From: Macropodus opercularis
Lineage: Eukaryota > Chordata > Actinopteri > Anabantiformes > Osphronemidae
Length of the DNA stretch: 64,000 nt
Assembly: GCA_030770545.1 (NCBI GenBank)
Contig: CM061104.1
Coordinates: forward strand, 10,487,001 to 10,551,000
Direction: 5' to 3'
The first letter of the stretch is position 1. Each line of letters begins with the position of its first letter. The position numbers and the translations under genes are program-made. Below the pieces are notes generated by a model. That model saw only the letters and a list, made by a program, of their open reading frames with translations. It made no database searches and had not been told where the DNA came from. Shown here piece after piece: positions 25,301-39,345 of the stretch.

Positions 25301-26584
25301 TAAGTACATTGAGTCAGAATCCTCTCTCTGCTGCAAACTCATTTTAACCTTTAAAAAATATTTCAAAGATATATGGATTTATTTTAACCAGTGAAACAGA
25401 AAACGTTACGTTGAACAGGACTGATGAGAGCTAGTGAGTGGACATTAACATACAACTTGTTCATAAACCTCTTTATGCGTCACGTTAGACCTAGAAAACA
25501 TAAAAAGTCTTTTTGGTTGAGCAAAATTGAAACAAAACGGTTAATCAAAAATTCTCCAAAACTTGATTCTCAAACATTCAAGCTGATTGAAGGTTGTTGA
25601 AAGCAGGAGCTCAGAAGCTGTTTTCATTTTTTCTAAACTTCAATCTTTATGGCAGGACAATTACCGTTTTCTGTTTTTACAAGACATGTTATCAGTTTTT
25701 AAACTGTGGGAAGACGTTAGAGACAAAGACAAAGTTTCTTCACAAAACCTTTATAGTGAAGCTGCCTTGTGAATTTAAACTATTAACTTTATTTGTACCT
25801 CTGTTGGTCTCACCAATCCCTGCACAAATAAGTGACTCTGTAGGTTTTACGTTTTAGTTATATACGTCTTTTAAATGATATACATTTATATATATATTTA
25901 TTTTATACATTAGAAAGCTACTACATTTGTCTAATATTTGGTGTTGGACAGATCCCAGCTGCTTCTTTCCAGCTCTTCCAAACAGAGAGGGCTGGTTTCT
26001 TTTGAAAGTGACCACAGATGTTTTTTGTGCTCAGATTCACTCCAGCTTCAGCTACAGATAAGAACCCACCTTGATCGGTTTAGACTCTATCACAGTTCTT
26101 TTTGGAGGACTTTAATTCAGCATATAACATGCTTTTCAAGCGATACCCAAATTTAGCCTTATAAACAAACGTGGTGACAATCTGATTAGCTGGTGCTCAG
26201 ACGGTCCCTCAGCAATAGGAGCTTCACAGTCAAATTCCAAAGTGTGATTTGATCAGCCTGACTACAATGACACATCTCTATGTCACGACAGGCCTCTCTG
26301 CAGGAGTGTTTGCATCTCTTTTAGCACCAAGGTGACTTCTGCTGTGTGCTGCTATACTGAATGCAACCCTGTGATAAGATAAGAGAGGGGCATAGAGTTA
26401 CTGCCTCAGAGATACAAGCTAAAGAGGAACAAGCTTAGTAAGCACAGCACTTCCTATCTAATTCCTGTGTAAGAATTCACTGTGGTGTCAGTCTATTCAT
26501 AGCTTTGATACCATTTCCTCAGGCCTATCATTGAATTACATTGAAAACAGGAGAATGCATTTATTCATTTTTAGCCAAACGTGT

Positions 26585-26600
26585 TACCTACCTACCTACT
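26585..26600. repeat. (CTAC)n short tandem repeat
   Basis: About four CTAC units. Confidence 0.8.
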
Positions 26601-27620
26601 GTACAGTTCTCAGATGTACACTGTAAAAATATTCAGATATTAAAAAGCAGTGATACAGTTCTTCATCTCAAGTTTGTGGTTTTTGTATTGTAGTGCTGGG
26701 ATACGTCCTTAATCTTAATGTTTTGGTTCCTTGTCATGTTGCACAAGCCAGACCGAGGTGCTAGAAACACGGTCTAATGCCAACATTTTGATGCAGCAGA
26801 TATAGCAAGTGGAATAAAAAGATGAAGCTGCAGCCTTTGATGTTAGCTTGAGCTTTGCTGAAGATGGATGTGTGGCCTGATATCAACAGTGGAATACATG
26901 GCTTTTAGTTTAACACTAAGTGAGTAGGATGTATGAGTTTTGGGTAACACGTGTGTGAGTGTGTACGATCCTCATGGCCAGTCTTGAAAAGGTGATATAC
27001 AAATAATTGGGGCCCAAGAATTTCATAAGTTCATTTGGGTACTTTTTAAAAATACTGCAAACTAACCTCAAATGCCCGTTACTTCTTGAGACAGTGATAT
27101 TGTAATTTATACATTTCTAAAACGCAATATCAGTCATATTTGACTTTTGAGAAGGCAGGGCAAAGAAGACAATTCAAGACATTCAAATTACTCAGTAAGA
27201 AACGAAATGTCATCTCACTTTAGCATTTAACATCCTAAATATGAAAACAGCAACTGAATTTTTTCTTCTCTATTAAAACTACTCACTCAATTAGACGAAA
27301 GTGTGTTTTACCAAACAGAACAGTCAAACGTCAAAAACATAAGCGAGGCCGAGCACAGTGTCGGTAAGTTGTGGAACACTTCCCTGCAATGATGTTTTAA
27401 TTATAACATAATAACAATACCATATACAATATAATAATAAGGTAGCGATTGAATAAATGAGACGTAAAACTGAAAGTTTGGCCATAACAACACGCTCACA
27501 ATATGTGAGAATATGTGCTCTGTCCTCCTGATCCAGTAATCCTTTCTGTGTAGTTCCTAAAGCTGACAGAGGTTTCCCAAGGCTTGGCGTGATACTGATG
27601 ATGTAACACATAAAGTTTGA

Positions 27621-27629
27621 GGGGGGGGG
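27621..27629. repeat. G9 homopolymer
   Basis: Nine consecutive G. Confidence 0.9.
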
Positions 27630-29515
27630 TGCATTTTATTATATATTGTTTGTTGCCAACTACTTTGGAAGGCCCATGCTTAAAACCAAAGACCTGAGAA
27701 AGACGTAACGTAATCCACGAGCAAAAAAATCAGCAGCTGAAAGGACGTGAGGTGTCATTCTTATATTTCTCTCATATTTCCTCCCAAAAATAGAAAAGGC
27801 CAACAGCAACTATGTTGTTGATATGCTTTCTCTGTAGAGTTGAGCTCAGCAAGATCGTGAACTGCTATGAAAGAATTGAAAGCGGGTTTCATCTCTAGAC
27901 CTCCCGGACGCCTGTGAAATCAAAGTCCAAAGAACACTGCTTGCTCACATTGTTGTCATTGTACTGAAGAGCAGAATTCCTCACTGCAGCTTGATGTGGT
28001 GACAGCTGTGGCTGGATGTAATTTTCATCCACACACCAGGAGGCTATTGGTAGAATGGCTGCTCTCGGACAGAACATGTTACCCTCTGCCAGGCAGCAAG
28101 AATATTGCTCAAAATTGCCAGCAGTATAGCAAACTGTGTCAGAGGCTACAGTGCAATGTTGTCAATAAACCATCTGTCTACTGGACCGAAGCACATCATC
28201 CTTAGATAAAACATTTTGTTCTTGTTGTAAACATTGTGTTTAGGATTTGAAAATAATACACAATTTGTACTAATTTAGAGCAGAGTGCTAGGTTGGTCTG
28301 TGTAAGTGCTTCTTACATAACAGCCTGCACTGACAGCCTATTAATTAAATTAATTGATGGGAAAATAGAGCACCCAGGTGCTTTAGTGTGATTTGATTAC
28401 ATTTGAAGGGTTGGTTCAAAATTGCCTCCCATTTCCTCTCCCAACAAAACAAGAGAAATACATCAAAATGTTTATGTGAAGTACAAATTGTCCTATTTGG
28501 AGCAGAAGTAACTACTAGTATTAAACGTGGCTGTAGTCTAAAAGCTTTGTCTAAACTCCTAAAACCTCTCAGCGTTGAAATTACTGTTCAGTGTGCATCT
28601 GTTTGTTCGCCCGTCTGCCTGTGTTATGTCAGACATCCAAGATTTAATTTTATATAACACCTCGGGAGCATGATGCATCTCCCCACTGGTTTCTGGCATT
28701 TTCAACATTACAATGACAAGCCAGAGGAAGCGGCTGTTACAGGTATAAGCAAGTGACACATTTGTTAGCGTTAGCTCCAGAGGGGCTGTGCATCAGTCAT
28801 GAGGGATGACATGTTTACATTTTCCTTTATCATTTTAGCAGGAGTATTTTGAGAGCAAAGAGAGCCGAGAAAGAAATTGCAGAAAAGCAGCGGAAAAGAA
28901 AAACCTAGGTCAACTTAAGTATACAGTAGCAAGACATCTGTGATGAAAACATAACAGGGTTTTCATCTGTTCAGAGTTTATTATCAGCCAGATGGAAATT
29001 TCCAATTAAGTATTTTCATCTGCTCCTGATCGTTCTCATGTTGCATACGCGAAGGCAAAGCACTTTCAATCCGCCAGAACAATGATTGTTAAATGATTCA
29101 GGTTATGCCTCACACAGAAGAAACGTTCACACCTCATTATGAGAGATTACAGTGTAGTTTGAGCTTCAGACAAAAAAAATGAAAAGGTGTCACAGAAGCA
29201 GTTACCTACTGTATCCTTATCTCTCCTATAGCGAAGGAAACATGAAAGCGAGCGTTCCAGCTCCTTGATGTCGACATTCTGTTTGTGCGGTGGATGAATA
29301 ATTTCTACAGTCAGAGCTTTTATTTACACAAACATGTGAGACAAGCTGCAAAGCTTTTACAAATTAAGACTGTATTAGTTCAATTGTTTGTCACAGCTCA
29401 TTCACCTTGGAGATGAACAGGTGCTGGTACAACATCATGTTTTTGTGCTCCAATCAAAAACAAACGGGTTGTTTCTGTTGCTTTAACCAGGGACAGTTCG
29501 ACTGATTTAGATGCT

Positions 29516-29529
29516 CACACACACACACA
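29516..29529. repeat. (CA)7 microsatellite
   Basis: A short uninterrupted CA tract. Confidence 0.9.
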
Positions 29530-30279
29530 AGTATAATTAATTAGGACTGTCTAGTACTATTTATTATTTGTTTGCATTCACATGAAATTATATGTAAATT
29601 ACTGGACCTGGAAAATAAAGAATTACTTAAATTTCTTTTCAATCAAACAATAGAATAGGTCTCAGTTCAGCTCACACATAAAACTGTGTCGACGCATTAG
29701 TGCTTGAATCCACCATGCTTTTAGTGATTCCTCTCAGTTGCTCTAGTAAATTATTGATCTGAGCCGTGTTTAGAGCTGTGAATAATTAACATGCCAGTGT
29801 TGTGGCTGTCAGAACGGTAGCGATCACACCAACATGTCAAAACAATATTGTGAGAAGTCTTAAATTATGCAGCGCCAGAATCACAATCATTTAGGTGTCC
29901 TGTGGCCGGTTTCTGCTGAATAAGTAAAGAGCAGCATCGAGTGTTGCATGGACCTTAGCAGGACATTTTGGTTTTTTATTTACAATGAATGTAAAGTGGG
30001 ACTGACAATGTCATTGTAAGCTCTGACTGACTTCATTTGACCCTGAAAAAAGCTGTAAAAAAAGGCACAGGTTAAATATTGCTGTAAACATAATGTGAAT
30101 CATATTAACAATGGCTCCGCTCTGAACAAGCTGAGACCCTCCTACCTGTTATTCAAACTCGTTCTACTTTCAAGGCTGCTATTGCTATCTGCCAAGCAAA
30201 CAATTTAAAGTGACACACTGCTCTGTACCGCATTTCACGTACAATCGCAGCACTGGGCTCTGACTCTGATCATTTCTAG

Positions 30280-30421
30280 GAACAGCATCCGCTCAACATC
30301 CACTGATGTGCGGCAGCGATTTGAACTGACAGACCTGCTGCATTCTGAGGAGGAAATCAACTACTCTGAAAGACATCATGATCCTGTTGCTTTTAATACG
30401 CAGCACACCTTTCACCATACC
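30280..30421 (+). CDS. Weak exon candidate within an 81-codon open segment
   Basis: A pyrimidine-rich tract ending in TTTCTAG (30279) leads into an open frame that encodes a charged peptide, with RQRFELTDLLHSEEEINYSE at its centre. A GTAAAT donor could follow at 30422. The frame is also open before the acceptor, from about 30209 to 30451, so the open frame does not mark the exon boundary. Composition of the central 30 codons looks coding-like. No family is recognised. Confidence 0.15.
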
Positions 30422-33409
30422 GTAAATATGTTTCAGACTATGAGGTTACGGTAGGTGTTATACTTGAATATGATGCCAACTTTACTCAAAACTGGTTTTA
30501 GAAACACAAAAGGTCTAGATTAAATCATTATTGTTATGAATGTTATGAAACTGGGAGGTACCTAATCCTTCTGCACTGGTTGATGCTGTGCATTGAAGGG
30601 CACTTCATGCTATTTGCTTGTTCCCACTACGCCCATAGTTCCCTGTGGTGTGGACTGCTTGTCTTGTTTTCCAGCTACTCTGACCTCCCCACTATTTAAT
30701 TTTATTCACCAAGCCAAACAATAGTTTGGATTTTCTGGGTCTGAAAGTAACAAAAAACTAAACTTCACCTGGTGTGATAGCAACTGTAGCTGACTAAACT
30801 TGGATAAACACTCCTTTTAATCCACTCAGATTACACATCGAGCATCACTCCATGCTGTTTTAACCAGCAGTAACCCAAAGCTTGCTGCAAATCAATAACT
30901 TGGCTCCTCAGGAAAAGGTTTTCATAGTGATCAACTTTTTGGAGTATTACATTACTATTGTTATTGACTGTCCTGAATGTTTCTGTTCATCTTGTGAAAT
31001 GTTTCTTAGAACTAAATGTCTTTGCATTTTAATACCAATATCAATGTCAGAATAGTAATCTGACAGTAATCTGAGTAAATAGATTGTCCTCTGCATATAC
31101 TGTAATACAGTGCACTGCCCGTGGATATGCAGTATAAGAAGAGGAATAAACACAGCACAGCGATGGTGCCCAGCCTGCTGGTTGTTGACTGCAGATGTCT
31201 CAAATAGGGGAGTGGGAACAAGGCAAAGACTGCATGAGCATGCACCTAACTCAACACACTGACATATGGAGTGCCCGTCAAACGCAATTATTATTTTGAT
31301 ATTCTCCCCAGACCCAGGAGGGTGGCAGAACATGCTGCCCAGAGTCAGTATAATCAAATTACCGGAGCATAAGTAATGTCTGGCCATACACCACTGGCTC
31401 CCCTGACTCAACTTTTAATTCTGCCATGCTGACTGTGTGGGTAAAAACTGCATATATTTGAATTACTAACTGCCAACAGCGCGCCAGAAGAGTGTTTATT
31501 GTTTGCTGGGTGGGATGGATGAACACATACCTTTTTTGTGCAGTAGACGTTCCTTAGGGTTGAATTTTACAGTTGAATAAAATTAATTTTAAGAATAAAA
31601 TTCCTAGATGGGTCAATTTTATTCTCTGGCCTTCTAAAGTAAAAGATGAAATAATGAGAAAAAAGTACAGTACTACAGAAGAATTAAATTAGCAAACAAA
31701 AGCATAAAAACACACTAAACAAGCCATTCCAGACAAAACCTGAGAGAAAGGACAAGTCATCGTCATTAAAAACTGGCAAGTACTAAAGCATCTGAAGTAC
31801 AGAAAACCTCCCTTTCAGACGTTCTAACCTTACTTACTGTTTATCATCAAGTTTAATTAATTACTGACCAACGGTCTTGCAAATCTGAAACTGTGTGACA
31901 AAGGATGGTAAGAGCGTTGGCACAGAAAAATCAGTTTCTCAAGAGAAATCCGGTAAAGAAATATAACACCACAGTAAAATCCAGCAAAAATCCACACATA
32001 ATTGCATGTTTTTTGCATTTTTGTTTACCAGATAAATAAATATTACAGATAACATACTTGAGAATTCTCTTCGCTGCACATCAGCCTCTAGTGTTATGCA
32101 ACATTTGCTTAAAGAGCAGGTACACAGCTGTGGTTTGGGAGGGCATCTTGCTCGTGATTTATGGTTGCATGTCTCCTTTGAGGATATATTCCACAGGCTA
32201 CAGGACAAATATTTATTTTATAAACCATGTGCTTTTTGATGAAATTAAACTACAGCCCAATGAGGAAGGCAGGAACAGCAAGGGACTGGAGAACCAGACG
32301 CATGTGTTCTTTGTGAGGTGCACATTTGACTGCCAAGGACATTTTACACAGACCATCCTCGAGGGTAAACTCCCCCTTAAAAGTCATGCCTGCCTAGAAT
32401 TTCATTTTCCTGCAAAAAGGTTTATCAATAATTTGCTCAAGCATGTCCTGCTCTGCAAATGGAGTGATGATTACTTTTGCAGACTTCTAATTGCCTTGTA
32501 AATGAGAGCAGCGTCACCAGTACACCAACTTGGAACCAATTAACCATTTGTTTGCACAAAATCACTGAGCTGAGACTAAACAAATAACAAGAACTTTTGT
32601 GTGGCTGCAAGGTAAGAGAAATCATATGTGACAGTGACTGGATCATACTCGGTTCAGTATACCGTAAGTACCTGTCTTTTCTTGTCAGTTCAAATTTCAT
32701 GTGATGACAACAGATCAATGTCTTTTCACTAGCCACTGTGACATTACTGGATTTCTAACACGTAGCTCTCCTGTGAGTGTGAATGCCACCTGCACAAGAT
32801 GTGGGACCCTGTTCACAGCTTGTTGCTGTTGATAACATTTGACAGCAGCATCTGTTGCCATGTGTGGTACACTACCGCACACTGTACAGGCCACTACAAA
32901 ACAAACAGCTAAAGGAAGTTTTACATGAAAAACAAAAGTTACAATGAATAAATCCTAAGGCTTTGATTAAACATACACAGTGGTAATAACCCGTAGCAGG
33001 ACTTGGCACCCAACTGTTGCGTTTATCCGTTTACTGTGTTCATAGCGTCCACACAGGCAGCCATGTATGCGCACAGGCAATGTCACCAACGTCCTTTAAC
33101 AGGTTTTGTGCTGTTCTGCTCTCTGACACATGGTGGCAATGATGTGACAATAACAACCATCAACAACAAACAAAGATGGTGAAGAAGACGGTTCACGGTG
33201 AGCAAACAAAAATGTGGATTAAATTATTCAAGTGTGTGTCATTTTCTTAGATAAATAAATAAACTAAAAAGGACTACACAATTAAATCAGTTTTTTATTA
33301 AGCATCCCTTATTTTGTTTCTCCATGAGACGACAAACATGTTCCATCATATTGTGACTATTATATAAATCAATGAGGCATGAAATCACTCACCATCTGTC
33401 CATAACTGA

Positions 33410-33424
33410 TGAATGAATGAATGA
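33410..33424. repeat. (GAAT)n short tandem repeat
   Basis: Three to four GAAT units. Confidence 0.85.
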
Positions 33425-36400
33425 TTGAGTAGTAGAATTACTGGAATGCTAAGCAACAATCTCCTCTGTCTGATCATGGGTAACACTGCAAAAGGCAAAT
33501 TTGTGCTTTCAACCAAACATATATAGTGTAAACACAACGCTTCCTCCCAGATTCCTGGCAAATCCAAAAGTAAGAGTTTACGGCATTTCAGCACCTCCCA
33601 CTCAAAATAGACAATAAAATTAAAATCCAAGCTCCTGCAACATATTCTGTGAGGGCCAGACTCCAACTGTATTGTTGTATTGTTTTCCTGAACAAAAGTT
33701 CTTCTGATGCAGCTGCAAGGCCCAGAGTCCTTACAAAGCAAATACAAAGCTTATATGGGAAAAAATCATTTACAACCCAAGAACACAGTGCTCTCATGTC
33801 CTGCTCGTACGCTATTTAGCCTTCTGTACTGCAGATTTCTTCAGTTTTCACTTTAGCACACCGGGGTGTTTTGTCGTTTTTTTACTTGAGGTCCTGCATA
33901 TACAGTCAAATAGACTGTCCACCCCACAACAATTTGATGGAATGAAATACCCTTTTTTTGAAAATGTATTAAATTAACTTTAACTTCTGTTTACATTAAG
34001 TCATTATTGTTAATGTGGTTCGTTGAGTAACACCTTACTGAAATCAGTTTACTATGATCTTTTGAATGATCTTGCTCCAACTCTACCATGTTCCTCATGC
34101 TAACAAAAGTAAAACAACTCAACATGTATGTCATCAAGAAAAACACGTGTGTTGCTGTACGAGAATGAATTGTAATTTGGAACTTTAATTTTAAAGGCAG
34201 CAATTTCACTGATGCTTTTAAGATCAAACACGTTATAAAAGACTAAATAATAGCAGTAAACAACAGAGTCTCAAACGTATCCACACCTCATTTTTCTGCA
34301 GCAATTGATCCATCTCAGTCAGAGTTAACCTAGACTTCCTGTCTCGAGAGCAGCAATAAGCAGAGGCCCGTTTAACAGAGGTGACATTTGTCATCAGCTG
34401 AGGTGACTGATTAAAGCGACGAGGTCTCGCTGAACAGAGCCCCTAACCCACATGTGCAGGTTCTCCCTCTTCTACTGCTCAGACATACGAGCTCCGTCTG
34501 CACCATGTCAGCTCCTCTGCACATTTTTAACAGGTGAATTATTGAGGCTGGGACACGCTGCTCTCAGAGCAGATACTGGTACCTAATGATAGTGTGCAGT
34601 GTTTAGGTTGTTTACAGGCAAACTCAGCAAGACTGAGCTTGAAGGAAAGGAATACACACACTTGCTATGGTGCGTCGGTTTTGTGTTTACATTACAGCTT
34701 GAAGGGTCTTATTTTTGTTGCAGGGATGTTGTCATATACCTGTACATTGTGCATTATAAACGTTATATACATTATATTTAAGTTATACTACTCAAACGAT
34801 TCCATTACTAGGAGACTTGACTTCTACTACTGGTGTTTGTCTTTGGAGTGCCTGTGCCTCTCGTGTTATCAATTCAGGCAAGTTCTCGATGTCCCTGCGG
34901 ATTTTTATTTGACCACTTCCACCGTTTGAGCAACACGCCTGGTGTTTGATATGGACATTTGGGCTCAGGGGAACGGACAGGAACAGAGGAGTGGAGGACT
35001 CCATACTGCGATAGTATTACTCCTTTGGGAAATTTTGTGACATGGGGACAACAAAGAAGCTCTCAGTTCACATAGTTGTTTACATAAGCCTAACGTCAAA
35101 CAGCAAATAGTGTTCAGGTGGTGGCTTAAAGTGGTTGCAGTCCAGGCAAGTCTCTCTGGGTATTATCATATTATATGCTGTCTAGAAAACCAAATTAAAC
35201 AACCCTACAGAACAATAAACTGTATTTATAGGCAACATAATTTTCAACCAATGAAGTCTGAATGATGGAAAGCAAGTCACAAAGAGGGAGCTGGTACATT
35301 TGATTGCAGGTGTGCAGTGCCCAGGTAAGTAATGAATCAAAGATACAAGGTTTGATAATATCGTAGCACTGACAGCTGGAAACAAACTGGATGTTATACA
35401 GTAAATTTTTGTACTGCATGAGAACAATGTATGTGTTCCTTCACTATATTATTTATATATATATCTTAGAAGTGTTTAGATATGATAATTCTTGTGTGGC
35501 CTTCCATCTCTCATTTATCAAATTGTTTTTTAGGAGCCCAACATCCCTTGTGCTTCTAGAGACAGTGAAACATAACGGATACCTCTGGAGGGGCTAAGAT
35601 GAAATCAGTCAAGTAGGAACCCAGTGGGAGACGCAGCAGAAAAAGGGATCCTTATTTTCAGTAGTGTGTACCTGCAGGAGGCAGATGATTGATTCATCAA
35701 GCCTCGAAAATCAATAATAACCTGCTAGAGTTGCCACTCATCGCATCTAAGTAATGAAAGCAGCAAACCTCATTTGAGTCAGGTACAAACAACACAAATG
35801 TGAGGAAGATGGAATAGTATGGGTTGGGGAAAATTTAACAAAAATGAAAAAACAACCATCACACCATTGCCTTCATGCAACTGAAATCATAAAGCTGACA
35901 CACAAAAGAACCCATTTACTGCTAATTTACCAGAGCTTGTCCACATTGTGTTTGTATAGATTTGTATAAAGGTGCTGAGAAACAAACATAGCACATACTG
36001 TGTGTATATCTCCAGACTTTTTACTTGTTAATGTGTGCAACATGAATATGTCATGTAACACTAACAGACACATGGAGCCCCACAGCATAAACTGCACAGC
36101 ATAGGCCAGCTATTGCTATGCTGTAAAATCGCCGTCCTTTTGAAAAACAAAGTGCTTTTTTTATCCTTACAGCATGCTTGACTGTGCGAATCCTCTCCTC
36201 TAGTAGAGGCAAAGGGCAACATGTGAAGATGAATCACTGGCACTCAGTCTACAGACAGAGCAGGCCATCGCTGAGGTCAAAGAAACATCAGCTGCAAAAC
36301 AAAGTTGTCATTTCCAAACCGACAGAGCTGTGGGGTACAACCAACTGTTTGTGACAGACACTCTTGAATGACAGGGATCCTCTTCCGGCTTCATCTTTAC

Positions 36401-38211
36401 CGTTGCTATAGAAACAGTAAGAAGATGAGAGGGAAGTTTCCAAGTATCTGTAACCATCTTTCTACCCTTGACATAAAACTTCTTCAGAGACACCACTATA
36501 ACAGTGTTTACATATGCAGCGTTTCTCATGCACTCAATGCTTCACCACTGAGCGCCACATAATGTTTGTTAGTTTTGAATATGTGTGTGTGTGAATAGCT
36601 ACAGTATGATTTCTGTGTGAATATTATGTATTTTTTGATTCCTTTATTTTCTAACTGGTGCAAGAGTTAATGATTGGGGGGAAATTGTTCTCGCCACTCA
36701 GCAGGACGAGGTAAACGCCAGGCTTTTATTTTTCTCTTTACACAGCAGGTAAAAGAGCATGCTCAAACAAGAAAAAAACATTTAAACACTTAAAGTCTTG
36801 CTGTGGCATTTCAAATATCCCACAAAATTACCCCAAGATGACGCTTAATGGCAGATGATACTTTGAAGTGGAACAAAAGATAAGCAGCTGATCCATGTCA
36901 AAGTAGCATCCACCAAACGAGCAGAGCTGAAATGCAATTTTTGACTGACTGCTACCGGCTGTTATGTTTACTTTCATGATACCTCCCATCAATACTGCAT
37001 TTGTCAGTTCATGACAGCCTACAAACCAATACATAGAAGAGAGGGCGTAACGAGCTGTATGTGATCTAATACTCAAGTCCACTGTTCTCACCGTTTGACG
37101 TTTTCTTATTCATATTCAGCCCATTCTTACTCAATGCCAATAAATGCACGTTGCAGTAATGAAGCCAAGTCACAGCTCCCCTGTTTCCTTTCATTTGCTA
37201 TGAGATCACAAAGCCAATGCGTCACACAGGGGTTTATAGCAGCCTCCCAGCTGACCACGGCTAAATGGTGTTTTTGCTCTGCTGAACACTAATCCTTCTG
37301 TTAGATAAGGCCTATTATAGCATGGGTGTCGCCAGCCAGGTTTAGTTTGCACAGACGTACAACTCATCTGTAACAGACAGTCCTGCAGATGATGGCACTT
37401 CAATTGCGCTACTGTTTGTGCTTGTATAATGACACTGGAGCAGAGAACATCCGATCGAAGGGAAGGATGGAATTATGATAGACCTTCAGTGGCAGAACAA
37501 AATGTGTTCAAAAGTAGCTGCTACTGCTCCACACCCGCCAACTATGATATGTAAGAGAGATTCACATGAAATGATGAATTTGAGTTTTGATGTGCTCATT
37601 TGCTCATATTTAATAATGGACTGGCTGAAAGTGGGAAATTTAAAAAGGTTTTTAAATGCATCAGTTATTCAGGTCCATGAAAGCAGGCGAGCTATAATCC
37701 TCCATATCTGTGCATTAGAGTTTACTGCAAAATTAACCTTGCGATGTGAAACTCATCTGATTCATCACGGGTTTCCCCCAAACCCAGACAGCTGCATGGA
37801 AATGAGGAGCCAAACAGATGTACTTTATTTGTTCAAGAGCAAAACAGGCATTATTATTTCTCTCTCTCTGAAAATGAGCAGCTGAAACTGGACGTTTGCA
37901 GCCTGAGGGATGGAACTTTAACTTAAAAATGTCTCATCTATTGAAGCCCACAATCACTGGTATTTTTGTAGTGGATTTGACATCAGCCATTTCATCGTTA
38001 TGGTCGTCAATAGAGCATCCCGGATGCTATTACATGATATTTTGTTAATAACCCTACCCAAACAATGAAATCCTCCAAAAGAATAACAAATTTGTCTCTT
38101 TTATTGCATTGTACCTAATGGAACAGCAGCTTACTGTTTTTTCACTGTGTGTCTTCTAGATCCATTAGTGGCTGTTTACCAATTGTTCCCCTTCAACACG
38201 TAGCACAAATT

Positions 38212-38229
38212 GACCACCTGGGGCGCTGT
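38212..38229 (+). promoter_or_regulatory. Weak CTCF-like motif
   Basis: GACCACCTGGGGCGCTGT resembles the CTCF core but lacks one G of the G-run and has T in place of A. Confidence 0.25.
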
Positions 38230-39315
38230 TGGAGCACAAACATCAACAGAGAAATTGCTTTTCTTTTTCACCCCTGCTGTTATGCCTGCTCTGCAGCTGC
38301 AGAATGCCTATTAACGCCATCAAGGGTCTATTCTGCTGCTCTTTCAAAGAGGTAACATCTTTCACATAAAGCATGGAGGAATCTTGGGAGCATAATGTCA
38401 AGGGAATAGGCAAGGAGATTGTAGGGAGTGTTGACAATGACTGCCTGATGTCTCTCAACATCACACACATGCTCATACGGCTTCTCTGCCCCTCCGAGCG
38501 CCTGTACCAGCACTTCTATTTTCGTATATTTGTGCTGTGTACTGTCTAACATGGATGCCGTAGTGAGAGCCAAACATTCAAACTAATGAAATGTTGTAGC
38601 ACGGAACACAAATCTATTAATTTATTTGTTTTGCTTTTTTCCATAGACGTAGAAGAATAACATTAGTTGAACTTTTTATTCAATTTTATGTCATTATGCG
38701 CTACACAGCTATTATGGAATATGTTTTTTTATGTGTGCACACGGTTACAACTGAACCCGATTCACGGTTTTCTATGCCGTCTATATTTTCCAAACATTGG
38801 GTGTATAACTTCAGACAAATATACTGAAGTGAATGTCCACTTGGAAACAGGTAGTTTGGTCAGGTGCATTTTATCATTTTATTACAGTTTGCTGAAATAA
38901 CCATCACGTGTTTTTTGAGTTTGCCTGTCTGGTTCGTCTGGCTTCCTGGTTCGGTTGGGCTGATGTGTTTTTTTATTATTAGATTACCTGCACACACACG
39001 CAGTACCGTAACAAAGCTTAGATTCATTTAAACGGTTGCATTTTAAAATTTAAATAAACACATATTGTGCTACAGTATCTCTGATATCCAATTAAAAAAA
39101 CTTCTCATACAGTATATAAAGAGATTTAAATTTCATTTGCTTTCGCTACACTTCTTAATGGTTTAGGAATTTTGTAAAAATGTGTAGCCTTTACACTTTA
39201 ACACAGCATGTTCTGTGCCAGATGTGTAGGTGAAACACATGACTTTCCTTTTTACCCAGATATGTCCTGTGAGACATATCAGGGTAAAACGAATTGTTCA
39301 AACACGGTGTCTCAG

Positions 39316-39345
39316 TCATCCAGGTGAGGTTCATCCAGGTGAGGT
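39316..39345. repeat. Perfect 15-bp tandem duplication
   Basis: The 15-mer TCATCCAGGTGAGGT occurs twice with no spacer and no mismatch, indicating a recent slippage or duplication. Confidence 0.97.

Larger units (their letters stand above)
22396..30279. other. Gene-free stretch
   Basis: No gene recognised. Long AT-rich segments include TA-rich sequence near 25870-25910, a CTAC repeat and a G9 run. Confidence 0.55.

Noticed and set aside
28228..28240. TGTAAACAT similar to the miR-30 seed region
   Set aside because: Too short a match, and the flanks do not fold by eye into a precursor hairpin. No other microRNA, tRNA gene or small nuclear RNA was recognised.
30947..31411. Longest open frame of the window, 154 codons on the minus strand
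   Set aside because: No domain, odd Cys/His/Leu-rich composition, no splice or promoter context, and another frame is also open over part of it. A frame of this length is expected by chance in 64 kb.
35250..35330. Near-perfect GTAAGT donor at 35325 after an open segment reading VTKRELVHLIAGVQCP
   Set aside because: The donor is excellent but no pyrimidine-tract acceptor matches the open frame, so an exon cannot be defined.
37475..37885. 136-codon open frame on the plus strand
   Set aside because: No recognisable domain, no coding-like third-position bias, and no promoter or splice signals.
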